NCBI GenBank assembly: GCA_938038815.1
Contig: CALHTF010000013.1
Span: forward strand, 1 to 36,587
Source of the DNA: an uncultured Acidimicrobiales bacterium
GTDB taxonomy: Bacteria > Actinomycetota > Acidimicrobiia > Acidimicrobiales > SHLQ01
DNA length: 36,587 bases
Direction: 5' to 3'
The position numbers and the translations under genes were made by a program. This document shows positions 1 to 7,271 of the stretch, in pieces; position 1 is the stretch's first letter, and every line of letters begins with the position of its first letter. Under the pieces are notes generated by a model that made no database searches, was not told the origin of the DNA, and saw nothing but the letters and a program-made list of their open reading frames with translations.

Positions 1-807
1 GAACGAACCGATCGGGCGACCGAACTGCACACGAACCTTGGCGTACTCGACCGACATGTCGAGCACCATCTGAGCGCCGCCAACCTGCTCGGCTGCCAAG
101 GCGACCGCGGCCAGGTCGAGGACCCGTTCAAGAACTGCCCAACCGCCGCCATCTTCGCCGATCAGCTTGGCGGGAGTACCAGCAAAGTCGAGGCGAGCTT
201 GCTTGCGGGTTTGGTCCATCGTGGCAAGTGCGGTGCGGGTAAGGCCTTCGGCGTCACCGGCAACGTGGAACAACGAAACACCGGCGGCGGTGCGGGCGGC
301 GACGATGATCTGGTTGGCGACGTGTCCATCGAGGACGTACATCTTCGAGCCGTCGAGGGTGTAGCCGTCGCCTGCCGCGGTAGCCGTCATGGTGATGCCA
401 CTCTCGTCCCAACGGCCGTTCTCTTCGGTAAAGGCAAGCGTTGCGATGGTCTCGCCCGAAGCGATTCCGGGAAGGATCTCGGCCTTCGCGGCATCGTCGC
501 CGCTGTGCATGACGGTGTTGCCAGCGAGCACGACCGATGCGAAGTACGGGGCGCACAGCAGGGCGCGACCCATTTCTTCAAGCACGACGACCAGTTCGAC
601 GTAACCAAAGCCCTGGCCACCAAACTCTTCGGGGATGATGAGGCTTTGCAGACCGAGCTGTTCGGCCATCTGTGACCATACGGCTTCGTCGTAACCCTGT
701 TCGGTCGCCATCTGTTCGCGGACGGCTTCTTCGGACGATTTCTCGGCCAAGAACGAGCGAACGAATTCGCGTAGTTGGTCTTGTTCCTCGCTAAAGGCGA
801 AGTTCAC
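1..807 (-). CDS. Acyl-CoA dehydrogenase, N-terminal part (runs off the window)
   Basis: FAD-dependent acyl-CoA dehydrogenase, catalysing alpha,beta-dehydrogenation of an acyl-CoA, probably in fatty-acid or sterol side-chain breakdown. 269 codons are present and the C-terminus lies left of base 1. The N-terminal helical region reads FAFSEEQDQLREFVRSFLAE, followed by the typical LIIPEEFGGQGFGYVE segment. The middle beta domain follows, and near the window edge is YAKVRVQFGRPIGSF, a family hallmark. The start is GTG at 807, chosen because GAGGAG lies 6 nt upstream and the reading frame keeps family similarity from its first residues. It is transcribed divergently from the toxin-antitoxin pair. 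The catalytic base cannot be assessed because that region is missing. Substrate unknown. Confidence 0.9.
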   Translation of the reverse strand, partial: MNFAFSEEQDQLREFVRSFLAEKSSEEAVREQMATEQGYDEAVWSQMAEQLGLQSLIIPEEFGGQGFGYVELVVVLEEMGRALLCAPYFASVVLAGNTVMHSGDDAAKAEILPGIASGETIATLAFTEENGRWDESGITMTATAAGDGYTLDGSKMYVLDGHVANQIIVAARTAAGVSLFHVAGDAEGLTRTALATMDQTRKQARLDFAGTPAKLIGEDGGGWAVLERVLDLAAVALAAEQVGGAQMVLDMSVEYAKVRVQFGRPIGSF

Positions 808-844
808 AGTTGTCTCCTCAGGTTTACAGATTTGAGCTCGCCTG

Positions 845-873
845 ATCGTAGCCAGCGCGTTCTATCGCGCCAA
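845..873 (-). promoter_or_regulatory. Probable promoter of the acyl-CoA dehydrogenase gene
   Basis: On the minus strand TTGGCG (868-873) and TACGAT (845-850) are separated by exactly 17 nt. This gives a leader of about 30 nt that contains the GAGGAG Shine-Dalgarno. The element lies next to the toxin-antitoxin operator at 881-900. Assigned by consensus match only. Confidence 0.5.
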
Positions 874-880
874 ATCAAAA

Positions 881-900
881 TGTGTACACTTGCGTACACA
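881..900. promoter_or_regulatory. Palindromic operator over the toxin-antitoxin promoter and start
   Basis: Perfect 7-nt inverted arms TGTGTAC (881-887) and GTACACA (894-900) are separated by 6 nt. The left arm overlaps a -10-like TACACT (885-890), and the right arm ends on the A of the antitoxin ATG (900). A repressor bound here would block transcription of the pair. Autorepression by the antitoxin or the complex is the rule for type II systems, so this is the expected target. It sits about 30 bases from the -10 of the divergent acyl-CoA dehydrogenase gene. Confidence 0.6.
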
Positions 901-1208
901 TGGACTCCACCCCTGACCCTCACCTCGCACCGCTCACCCGGGTTGGCGTGCGCGACCTACGCGCCGACCTCGCCGCCATGATCCGCCGCGCCGGCGGGGG
1001 CGAGCGCATCGTCATCACCGTCGATGGCCAACCAGCCGCCATTCTCGGACCCCCATCAGCGGCCCCCGACCTCTCGCTCGAAACCTTGTTCGCCGCTGGA
1101 CTTGCTACTCCCCCGCGCCGAGACCGACCAACCGGCCAACCCGAACCGGTTTCCGCACCCGTCGACATTCGCATCGACGACGTGGTCGACGAGCTGCGGG
1201 GGCGCTAG
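900..1208 (+). CDS. Type II toxin-antitoxin antitoxin, Phd/YefM-like
   Basis: 102-residue antitoxin directly upstream of a PIN-domain toxin. Residues about 12-50 carry the Phd/YefM-type pattern VGVRDLRADLAAMIRRA, then ERIVITVDGQPAAILGP (DNA-binding and dimerising N-terminal domain). The C-terminal half is Pro/Arg-rich and ends in an acidic/basic helix (IRIDDVVDELRGR) that would wrap the toxin. I place the start at ATG 900. A GTG at 882 is in frame but lies inside the operator palindrome and the -10-like element, so it is unlikely. Two bases separate the stop from the toxin ATG. VapB-type naming is possible, but the fold pattern is Phd-like. Confidence 0.8.
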   Translation: MDSTPDPHLAPLTRVGVRDLRADLAAMIRRAGGGERIVITVDGQPAAILGPPSAAPDLSLETLFAAGLATPPRRDRPTGQPEPVSAPVDIRIDDVVDELRGR

Positions 1209-1210
1209 CT

Positions 1211-1624
1211 ATGAGCGTGGTATTCCTCGACACCTCAGCACTACTGCGCCGCTACTTCTACGGCCCCGAACGCGAGGCGGTTGTGTCGGTGATGGACAGC
1301 CACGAGGTCTGGTGCGGTTCGGCGCTGGCCAAAACCGAAACGCTGACCGCGTTGCATCGCATGAGCATCACCACCCACCAACACGAAGAGCTGTGGGGAA
1401 CCTTCCGTCGAGACTGGGACTCCTTTGTCGAGATTCCCGTCGACGATCGATGCCTGGCGCGAGCACTCGAACTCGGCGCGACGTTTCACATCCGCACGGT
1501 CGACGCGATACATCTGGCGGCCGCCGACCGACTCCCCAAACCACTCACCTTCGCCAGCTACGACCGCAATCAACTCGCGGCAGCGGTCGAACTCGGGTTC
1601 ACCGTGCTGAGCGCCGAGGCCTAA
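1211..1624 (+). CDS. vapC: PIN-domain ribonuclease toxin (VapC family)
   Basis: 137-residue PIN-domain protein, expected to be a Mg2+-dependent endoribonuclease held inactive by the upstream antitoxin. The conserved acidic residues are visible: Asp7 in FLDTSALLRRY, Glu42 in ALAKTETLTAL, Asp97 in RTVDAIHLAAA and Asp117 in ASYDRNQ. The length is normal for VapC. The start is ATG 1211, two bases after the antitoxin stop, so translation is coupled. Its TAA stop (1622-1624) overlaps the TAG stop of the convergent dioxygenase gene. The RNA target cannot be predicted. Confidence 0.85.
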   Translation: MSVVFLDTSALLRRYFYGPEREAVVSVMDSHEVWCGSALAKTETLTALHRMSITTHQHEELWGTFRRDWDSFVEIPVDDRCLARALELGATFHIRTVDAIHLAAADRLPKPLTFASYDRNQLAAAVELGFTVLSAEA

Positions 1625-2307
1625 GCGACAAGTTCGCGAAAGCTCATCGACAACAGCCGACGCCGTTCTGCTCCGCCATAGCTGGCATGGATGGTGCGGT
1701 AGTTCCACAACACGAGGTCGCCGGGGTTCGAGGTAAGGGTCCACGACGGAATCTCGTTACCCGGCACGCCGTACACGTCGGCGACATTGTCGAGCGTGTC
1801 GCGGAGACGCTTCGCAAAGCCGGTGTTGTAGTGGTTGGTGCCCGGGATCAACCGAATGGCGCCGGTCTCGTGGGTCAGCGGCTCGAGGTACATGCTGAAC
1901 TTGAGGTGAAACTGGTCGAGCGGAGCGCCGTACAGGTCGGCGTGCCAGCCGGTATCGCACCAGAACATACTTCCGTCGCTTCCGGCGAATTCGTACTCGC
2001 CGGGCATCAGCGAACGGGTCATGGCGTGGATGCGCGAGTCGTCTTTCAGCCACGACAGCTTCGGACTCTTGTCGAGGATCATCATGTTGATGTGACGGTC
2101 CTGCCCATCGTGAAGGTAACCCGTGTTCTGTTTGATGAAGTTCTCTTCGTCGACGTAGGTCTCTTCGAAGCCCTCGTCGATCTGGGCAATCTCGTTCGCA
2201 AACGCTCCTTCGATCTTGAGGAACCCAAACATGCGAAAGAAGTTCTTTTGCTCCGGGGAAAGACCTTGTGAAAGGTCTTGCAACCCAGGCTGGTCGACAT
2301 TTGCCAT
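1621..2307 (-). CDS. Phytanoyl-CoA dioxygenase (PhyH) family protein 1
   Basis: 228-residue Fe(II)/2-oxoglutarate-dependent oxygenase of the PhyH family, likely hydroxylating a small molecule. The metal site is readable: His122-Ala-Asp124 in DTGWHADLYG and distal His207 in YRTIHASY. Arg216-218 (AERRRLLSM) probably bind 2-oxoglutarate. The core strand segment GAIRLIPGTNHYNTGF is typical. The start is ATG 2307; an upstream frame extension to 2361 is Arg-rich and unlike the family. It is divergent from the radical SAM gene, so they may share a control region (2308-2378). It is one of three PhyH genes within 9 kb. Substrate unknown. Confidence 0.85.
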   Translation of the reverse strand: MANVDQPGLQDLSQGLSPEQKNFFRMFGFLKIEGAFANEIAQIDEGFEETYVDEENFIKQNTGYLHDGQDRHINMMILDKSPKLSWLKDDSRIHAMTRSLMPGEYEFAGSDGSMFWCDTGWHADLYGAPLDQFHLKFSMYLEPLTHETGAIRLIPGTNHYNTGFAKRLRDTLDNVADVYGVPGNEIPSWTLTSNPGDLVLWNYRTIHASYGGAERRRLLSMSFRELVA

Positions 2308-2314
2308 AGCGCCC

Positions 2315-2320
2315 AGTGTG
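2315..2320 (-). promoter_or_regulatory. Possible leaderless -10 element for PhyH protein 1
   Basis: CACACT on the minus strand ends 7 nt before the ATG at 2307. The hexamer lacks the initial TA of the other elements in this window, but the spacing is identical. No Shine-Dalgarno is present. Weak on its own. Confidence 0.3.
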
Positions 2321-2378
2321 CGGGCACGGCCCCCGTTTCGCAAGCCCAAGATGCATCGCACCTTGGCGAGCCGGAACG

Positions 2379-3563
2379 ATGGTTCAAATACATCGAAACC
2401 ACAACAAACGCCTCTTCTTTAGTGGACAGTACCGGGCGCCACATCTACTCTCGTCGGTAGACGGCGAGCGGTACTTTGCCGCTGCCCCCAAGGAGCGTTC
2501 CGTGATCCAAGTCGACTTCGAGGTCACAAACCGATGCAACGCGAAGTGCGAGTTCTGCCCGCGCGACGCCACCCCCCACCAAGGACTCATGAGTCCGGAG
2601 GTGTTCGACGCCAGCTTGGCTCGCACCGTCGACTACCGAGCTCAGGTCCAGCAGTGGGTCAAAGAAGGCATCTGGTACGACGACGACCCCTCAGTACAAA
2701 TCAGCCTGTGTGGCCTCGGTGAACCGCTCCTTCACCGGCACTTGATCTCCTATCTTGAGAAATCCAAGGCCGAAGGATTCCACACGTCAATCTCGTCCAA
2801 CGGTTCGGTGCTCACCCCAAAGAAGACCGAACAACTTCTCACCGCTGGCATGGATCGGATCTACCTGAACATCGCCGACGAAGGCGAGAAGTACGAAGAG
2901 ATCTATCACCTTCCCTATGAAAAGACTCGTAAGTACGTCGAGCACTTCGTGAAAGAGGCGAAGGGCACTGACACCGAAGTGTGGCTCGTTCTTGTCGACT
3001 ATTTGGGCGATCCTGAACACATCAAGCGTATGACCGCGTACTGGAACGAACGCGGCATCAACGCCATCATGCCGATCGAAATCATGAACCGCGGCGGCGC
3101 CCTGTTCGTCGACGAGATGCAGTATCCGACCTACCCAGAGGTCGCCCACGCGCAAAACATGTTCGCCGAGAAGTCCATCGACCCACTTTGCGGAGCACCA
3201 TTCGCCTTTCTCTTCATCGGCTACGACGGCCTCTACTATCTGTGTTGTTCAGATTGGCGAAAACAAGCTTCGCTCGGCTCGGTCTTTGACGAATCGCTTG
3301 GCTCGATCATCAAACCGAAACTCGACTACGTCCGCACCCGCGAACCGGTGTGCAAGAACTGCAACCTCGACCCGGCCAACCGATTGGCTGACGCACTGCG
3401 CGATGTTGCTGAAGGCGTCGAATCCGAAAGTCACATCGAAGCAGTGTTCGCGGACATCGCCGACTCGAGCGCCCGTATGAGCCGGTCGCTCACCGCGATC
3501 GACAGGCAGTTCCCTGACCACGTGTCCGCGCCGAAGAAACTGATCCCACTCAACGTTCTTTGA
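2379..3563 (+). CDS. Radical SAM protein with SPASM/twitch-like C-terminus
   Basis: 394 residues from ATG 2379. The radical SAM cluster motif is Cys53-x3-Cys57-x2-Cys60 (VTNRCNAKCEFCPRDA). It is followed by a GGE-equivalent loop (CGLGEPLLH, about 111-119) and the SAM-binding strand ISSNGSVL. Near the C-terminus, Cys271, Cys289/Cys290, Cys325 and Cys328 form a SPASM- or twitch-like auxiliary Fe-S site (DPLCGAPF, YLCCSDW, PVCKNCN). Such enzymes modify peptides, sugars or small molecules by radical chemistry. No precursor peptide is visible nearby. A GTG at 2502 with a strong Shine-Dalgarno is an alternative start (353 residues). Codon usage of 2400-2501 looks coding, so I keep the longer form, without certainty. 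The next gene, another PhyH oxygenase, starts 22 nt later and is probably co-transcribed. Confidence 0.8.
   Translation: MVQIHRNHNKRLFFSGQYRAPHLLSSVDGERYFAAAPKERSVIQVDFEVTNRCNAKCEFCPRDATPHQGLMSPEVFDASLARTVDYRAQVQQWVKEGIWYDDDPSVQISLCGLGEPLLHRHLISYLEKSKAEGFHTSISSNGSVLTPKKTEQLLTAGMDRIYLNIADEGEKYEEIYHLPYEKTRKYVEHFVKEAKGTDTEVWLVLVDYLGDPEHIKRMTAYWNERGINAIMPIEIMNRGGALFVDEMQYPTYPEVAHAQNMFAEKSIDPLCGAPFAFLFIGYDGLYYLCCSDWRKQASLGSVFDESLGSIIKPKLDYVRTREPVCKNCNLDPANRLADALRDVAEGVESESHIEAVFADIADSSARMSRSLTAIDRQFPDHVSAPKKLIPLNVL
2423..2495 (+). promoter_or_regulatory. Promoter-like element and Shine-Dalgarno inside the annotated 5' end of the radical SAM gene
   Basis: TGGACA (2423-2428) and TACTCT (2446-2451) are separated by 17 nt. 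AAGGAG (2490-2495) lies 6 nt before an in-frame GTG at 2502. Together they could start a transcript near 2458 and translation at 2502, shortening the protein by 41 residues. This competes with the ATG at 2379, which has neither a Shine-Dalgarno nor a well-placed -10. Confidence 0.4.
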
Positions 3564-3585
3564 TCGCTCGACTGCCTCTGTGGTT

Positions 3586-4647
3586 ATGAGAAAGTTTCTC
3601 GACTCAAACACGCTGCTCGCCAAACCCGACATCCTTCGCAAGCGGCTCGCCGACACGGGCTATCTGTATTTCCCGGGCTTGGTCGACGCAGCCCCGTTGA
3701 AGTCTCTGGCGGGCGAGATCTCGGCGATCATGGTCGATCAAGGCTGGATCGACCCGTCGGCGCCCGAGGAGTTCCGCACCGTGCGGTCGGCGACCGTCGA
3801 AGGCGACGACGACCACTTCGGGGTATACGGCCAGATCCAGAAGCTCGAGTCGTTTAACGCACTGCCGCACCGACCCGAGATCAAAGCGTTGATGTCCAGC
3901 GTGTTCGACGGACCCAACTTCGTCCACCCGCTGTCGATCGCCCGGCTGACCTTTCCGTTCGCCGAAGACTTCAGCACCCCCGCCCACCAGGACTTCCCCA
4001 ACAATCAGGGCACGCCCGACCTGTACGCGTGCTGGATCCCACTCCACGACTGCCCGGTCAGCCGGGGGCCGCTCAAGATCCTTTGCGGCTCAAACCGGTT
4101 CGGGCTTCGCTCGGTCGACTACTCGCTGGGCGCCGGCGCCGTAACCACCCAACCGGACCCGCGGCTCGAAGCTCTCGAATGGCACGGCGGCGACATGTCG
4201 GCCGGTGACGTACTCGTGTTTCACAGCCATACCGTGCACGCCGCGCAGCCAAACCAAACCGACGTCATGCGGGTGTCGGTCGATTACCGGTTCCAACGCG
4301 ACGGCGATGCGCTGACCGCTGGCTGCCTACTCCCCCACTTCAACCGACTGTCGTGGGACGAGATCTACCAGGGGTGGGAAAGCGACGAGCTCAAGTTCTA
4401 TTGGGAAGACCACCCGTATGAGGTGGTCGAGTTCGATCCTTCGATTCGGGCGATCCCCGAGGAACAATCCGAGGAGTCGATCATGTCGATCCGAGAGTTC
4501 CGCCAACGCCAGATCGACCTTGCCGAGGCCAAAGGCTGGCCGGTGCCCCAAGAGTACGTCGACATTCTCGAAGCTGAACGCCAGGAGTTCCTCGCCATTC
4601 CTGGCTTCGCCGCGGCGTTTAACGCCAACAAAGCCGCCAGCGACTAG
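3586..4647 (+). CDS. Phytanoyl-CoA dioxygenase (PhyH) family protein 2
   Basis: 353-residue Fe(II)/2-oxoglutarate dioxygenase. Iron ligands are His134-Gln-Asp136 in TPAHQDFPNN and probably His218 in SHTVHAAQPN, with Arg229 (DVMRVSVDYRFQ) as the likely 2-oxoglutarate contact. The N-terminal DTGYLYFPGLVDA is a common PhyH opening. It is longer than PhyH protein 1, with a C-terminal helical tail of about 80 residues (SIREFRQRQIDLAEAKGWP). Start is ATG 3586; GTG 3580 is also in frame. It lies 22 nt after the radical SAM gene in the same orientation, so the two probably act on one pathway. Its TAG stop shares the palindrome CTAG with the stop of the convergent sulfotransferase. Substrate unknown. 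Confidence 0.87.
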   Translation: MRKFLDSNTLLAKPDILRKRLADTGYLYFPGLVDAAPLKSLAGEISAIMVDQGWIDPSAPEEFRTVRSATVEGDDDHFGVYGQIQKLESFNALPHRPEIKALMSSVFDGPNFVHPLSIARLTFPFAEDFSTPAHQDFPNNQGTPDLYACWIPLHDCPVSRGPLKILCGSNRFGLRSVDYSLGAGAVTTQPDPRLEALEWHGGDMSAGDVLVFHSHTVHAAQPNQTDVMRVSVDYRFQRDGDALTAGCLLPHFNRLSWDEIYQGWESDELKFYWEDHPYEVVEFDPSIRAIPEEQSEESIMSIREFRQRQIDLAEAKGWPVPQEYVDILEAERQEFLAIPGFAAAFNANKAASD

Positions 4648-5381
4648 TTCGAGAACGGGCCTCGGGTTGCCAGCAGCTCAACCGCGAAGTCATAAAGCTC
4701 ACAGTCGAGCGCGTTCTCTACTCGGATCCGGGCATCGAGTTCGTCGTCCTCGGCGGTTCTTTCGGGCTTCGCCGTGGTGGTGTTGGCCGTATTGATCTCG
4801 CCGAGGTCCCACCCGAAGCGCGACTCGATCGCCCGGATGAACGGCACGAAATCCTCTTGGACCCCGAGAACCTCGATGTCGTTCGTCAGTCGTTGCTTGG
4901 CCCGCTCGAGGTGGTCGTGCGTCATTTCGACGTTGGCTAGTGCTCCGTAGTCGTCCAGCTCGTCTGGCTTGAGGGCGAGCATCTTGACCATGTGGTTATG
5001 GACAAGTCCGTTAAACAGGAACGGATCGGTATAGATCTCGCTATCGGAGAGGTCGACCCGGGTTGGGTCGAGCACTCGTTGGTGGCGGATAAACGACCGG
5101 GTTCTCGCCACCGGCTCCCGCAGGACGGTGAACGTGCGAAACGTTCCGTCGAGCAGCTCGGCGGTGGCGAGGGGGTAATGGCCGGTAATCACCTGAATCT
5201 CGTCGCCCCGACGGGCGAGGGTTTGTTTCAGGTTGGTCACGCCCAGCACCCGGTCGACACCTTCGCCGTCGGACTTGTCGGGGTACACGGCCGGATGCCC
5301 CAGATGGCGCCGCATCATCAAATACAGCGTGGTGCCTGCGGTTTTTTGCAGGTGCACGAAGAAGTACTTGTCGGCGGTCAC
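4644..5381 (-). CDS. PAPS-dependent sulfotransferase, family 2 type
   Basis: 245 residues from GTG 5381. The 5'-phosphosulfate-binding loop is FVHLQKTAGTTLYLMM (Lys13), and the 3'-phosphate-binding segment is TVLREPVARTRSFIRHQR (Arg88, Ser96). Both are typical of the Sulfotransfer_2 (carbohydrate sulfotransferase-like) group, which moves a sulfate from PAPS to a hydroxyl, usually on a sugar. No signal peptide, so cytoplasmic. An ATG at 5438 would add 19 residues unlike the family and would overlap the start of the divergent hydrolase. GTG 5381 has a -10-like TACCCT 8 nt upstream, so I prefer it. The gene converges on PhyH protein 2, with overlapping stops. Confidence 0.8.
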   Translation of the reverse strand: MTADKYFFVHLQKTAGTTLYLMMRRHLGHPAVYPDKSDGEGVDRVLGVTNLKQTLARRGDEIQVITGHYPLATAELLDGTFRTFTVLREPVARTRSFIRHQRVLDPTRVDLSDSEIYTDPFLFNGLVHNHMVKMLALKPDELDDYGALANVEMTHDHLERAKQRLTNDIEVLGVQEDFVPFIRAIESRFGWDLGEINTANTTTAKPERTAEDDELDARIRVENALDCELYDFAVELLATRGPFSN

Positions 5382-5389
5382 GCTTCCCG

Positions 5390-5395
5390 AGGGTA
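5390..5395 (-). promoter_or_regulatory. Leaderless -10 element for the sulfotransferase
   Basis: TACCCT on the minus strand ends 8 nt before GTG 5381. It supports this start over ATG 5438. Confidence 0.4.
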
Positions 5396-5423
5396 CCCCA
5401 CCGAGTTGGGGTTCAGCGAGGGC

Positions 5424-5429
5424 TAAGCT
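5424..5429 (+). promoter_or_regulatory. Leaderless -10 element for the MBL-fold hydrolase
   Basis: TAAGCT ends exactly 7 nt before ATG 5437, with no Shine-Dalgarno between. This is the spacing seen at several other starts in the window. Confidence 0.5.
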
Positions 5430-5436
5430 CGCACCC

Positions 5437-6069
5437 ATGGCCCACGATCTATCCGCTTCATTGCACTATTCGGCGACCGGTGTCGAGATCCACAAACTGG
5501 TGGTCGGTCCCTACGACAACAACGTGTTTTCGGTGCGATGCACCGAGACGGGCGAGGCGGCACTGCTCGACGCGGCCGACGAACACGAACAACTCCTCGA
5601 ACTCGCCGAGGCGACGGGGGTGCGGACCATCCTGGAGACCCACGGCCACTGGGACCACATTCAGGCGATCCCCGAAATGCGCAACGCGGGCTACAAGGTG
5701 GGCATCACCGCCGAGGATGCGCCGATGCTCAACGACATGTCCTATGACTACCTGCTCGAACACGACACCCGAATCACGGTCGGCAAGCTCTCGTTGCAGA
5801 CGATCCTCAATCCCGGACACACGCCGGGCTCGATGAGCTTCAAGCTGGTCGACCACCCCGTGCTCTTTAGCGGCGACACGCTGTTCCCGGGCGGGCCAGG
5901 CGCCACCCAGGGCGAAGGGGCCGACTTTGAGACCATTATCGAGTCGATCGACCGGTTGTTGTTTGCCGAGCTCGATGCCGACACGATCGTGATGCCCGGC
6001 CACGGACTCGACACCACGATCGGCGACGAGCGGCCTCAACTCGACGAGTGGATCGCCCGGGGCTGGTAG
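5437..6069 (+). CDS. Metallo-beta-lactamase-fold hydrolase (glyoxalase II-like)
   Basis: 210-residue binuclear-metal hydrolase. The metal motif is THGHWDH (His69, His71, Asp73, His74), with further ligands His128 in NPGHTPGS, Asp147 in LFSGDTLFPGG and His189 in VMPGHG. The order and spacing match the glyoxalase II/YcbL group, which usually cleaves thioesters. It lacks the long C-terminal domain of true GloB, so it is the short form. Because mycothiol appears to be the main thiol here (mshC is in this window), a mycothiol- or CoA-thioester substrate is possible, but this is inference. The following small gene starts 3 nt after its stop. Start ATG 5437 is supported by the upstream -10. Confidence 0.87.
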   Translation: MAHDLSASLHYSATGVEIHKLVVGPYDNNVFSVRCTETGEAALLDAADEHEQLLELAEATGVRTILETHGHWDHIQAIPEMRNAGYKVGITAEDAPMLNDMSYDYLLEHDTRITVGKLSLQTILNPGHTPGSMSFKLVDHPVLFSGDTLFPGGPGATQGEGADFETIIESIDRLLFAELDADTIVMPGHGLDTTIGDERPQLDEWIARGW

Positions 6070-6071
6070 CG

Positions 6072-6446
6072 GTGGCCCTTCCCGCCGACCAGCGCCCCTT
6101 CGACTACACCCCGGTCCACACCGCCGACCTTCCGCCGACGCCGATTCGAGACCGAAACATCGCCGCGTCGGCATGGGTTGAGGCACCCCAAGCTCTGCTG
6201 GAATCGGGCGACGACATTGGTTCGCCGCCGATCGCCTACAAACGACGACTCGGCCGTTGGCTGTTGTGGCGCGCTGGGCCAGCCAAGGGTGCCGACGCCC
6301 GATATACCGCGATCGACTCCGAAGACCTCGACCGGCTGTTTACCTATCGACTGATGGCCGACGGCACCGGCAGCGGCGTTGGACCGAGCGGCGCCACCCA
6401 CACCCGCTTCCGCACCTGGAAACAAGACCTCAACAGCCACGAATAA
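6072..6446 (+). CDS. Unknown small protein, co-transcribed with the MBL hydrolase
   Basis: 124 residues from GTG 6072, immediately after the hydrolase stop, which suggests translational coupling. I do not recognise the family. It is soluble, with no signal peptide or membrane helix. A central basic stretch reads AYKRRLGRWLLWRAGPAKG, followed by ARYTAIDSEDLDRLFTYRL. The third-base GC bias and the operon position argue that it is real. The last 20 residues are polar and rich in Thr/Arg. Confidence 0.6.
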   Translation: MALPADQRPFDYTPVHTADLPPTPIRDRNIAASAWVEAPQALLESGDDIGSPPIAYKRRLGRWLLWRAGPAKGADARYTAIDSEDLDRLFTYRLMADGTGSGVGPSGATHTRFRTWKQDLNSHE

Positions 6447-6505
6447 CCAGCGGACGAAATCAGGTCAACCCCCGGCCGACACTGTCTCTTCGGGGTGGGG
6501 AGCCA

Positions 6506-6511
6506 TACAAT
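6506..6511 (+). promoter_or_regulatory. Leaderless -10 element for sufC1
   Basis: TACAAT, one mismatch from TATAAT, ends 7 nt before ATG 6519. No Shine-Dalgarno is present. It is the best -10 match among the leaderless candidates here. Confidence 0.6.
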
Positions 6512-6518
6512 TGGTCCT

Positions 6519-7271
6519 ATGACTGCACCACTTTTTGAGATCGACGATCTGGCTGTACGAGTCGCCGATACCGATGGCCCGGAGATCCTTCAGGGATTCA
6601 GCCTGACGGTGCAGCCCGGCGAGGTTCACGCCATCATGGGCCCGAACGGTTCGGGCAAGTCGACCCTTGCAGCAACGCTGCTCGGCAGCCCCGAATACGA
6701 AGTCACCGGTGGCACCGTGCGGTTCAAAGGCGACGACATCACCGATTGGGGCGCCGATGTTCGGGGTAAGGCGGGCATGTTCCTCGCCTTCCAGGACCCC
6801 CATGTCATCCCCGGGGTTTCGGTCATCAACTTCTTGCGCCAGGCGCTTTCGGCCCGCAAGGGCATCGACCTGTCGATCCTCGAACTTCGCCTCTCGATCA
6901 TGGAGTGGATGGAACGCCTCGGCATCGACCCGTCGTTTGCCGATCGGTACCTGAACGAAGGCTTCTCCGGCGGCGAGAAGAAGCGGAACGAGATTCTGCA
7001 GATGGCAATCCTCGAACCCGAGGTCGCCATTCTCGACGAGACCGACACCGGGCTCGATATCGATGCCTTGCAGGTGGTCGGTAAGGGCGTGCAGGAAGTC
7101 CGGGCCGATCGCCCCGACCTCGGCGTGGTCGTCATCACCCACTACCAGGACCTCCTCAAGGTGCTTCAGCCCGACAAGGTTCACATCTTGCGCGACGGCC
7201 ACATCATCGATAGCGGCGGCATGGAACTGGCCCAGCGTCTTGAAGACGAAGGGTTCGACGCATGGGCGTGA
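6519..7271 (+). CDS. sufC: SUF system ABC-type ATPase SufC (copy 1)
   Basis: 250-residue SufC ATPase, which drives Fe-S cluster assembly on a SufB/SufD scaffold. Walker A is GPNGSGKST (41-49), the signature is FSGGEKKRNE (149-158), Walker B is VAILDETDTGLD (169-180), and the H-switch His208 lies in VVITHYQDLL. The SGGEKKR signature and DTGLD after Walker B separate SufC from transport ATPases. The gene overlaps sufS by 10 nt and leads the sufC-sufS-sufU operon. A second complete sufC lies at 10008-10787. Start ATG 6519 follows a good -10 by 7 nt. Whether both copies pair with the single SufB/SufD is not known. Confidence 0.93.
   Translation: MTAPLFEIDDLAVRVADTDGPEILQGFSLTVQPGEVHAIMGPNGSGKSTLAATLLGSPEYEVTGGTVRFKGDDITDWGADVRGKAGMFLAFQDPHVIPGVSVINFLRQALSARKGIDLSILELRLSIMEWMERLGIDPSFADRYLNEGFSGGEKKRNEILQMAILEPEVAILDETDTGLDIDALQVVGKGVQEVRADRPDLGVVVITHYQDLLKVLQPDKVHILRDGHIIDSGGMELAQRLEDEGFDAWA

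Noticed and set aside
5436-5439. CATG giving ATG starts on both strands for the sulfotransferase and the MBL hydrolase
   Set aside because: The minus-strand ATG adds residues unlike the family and leaves no promoter; GTG 5381 with its own -10-like element explains the sulfotransferase better.
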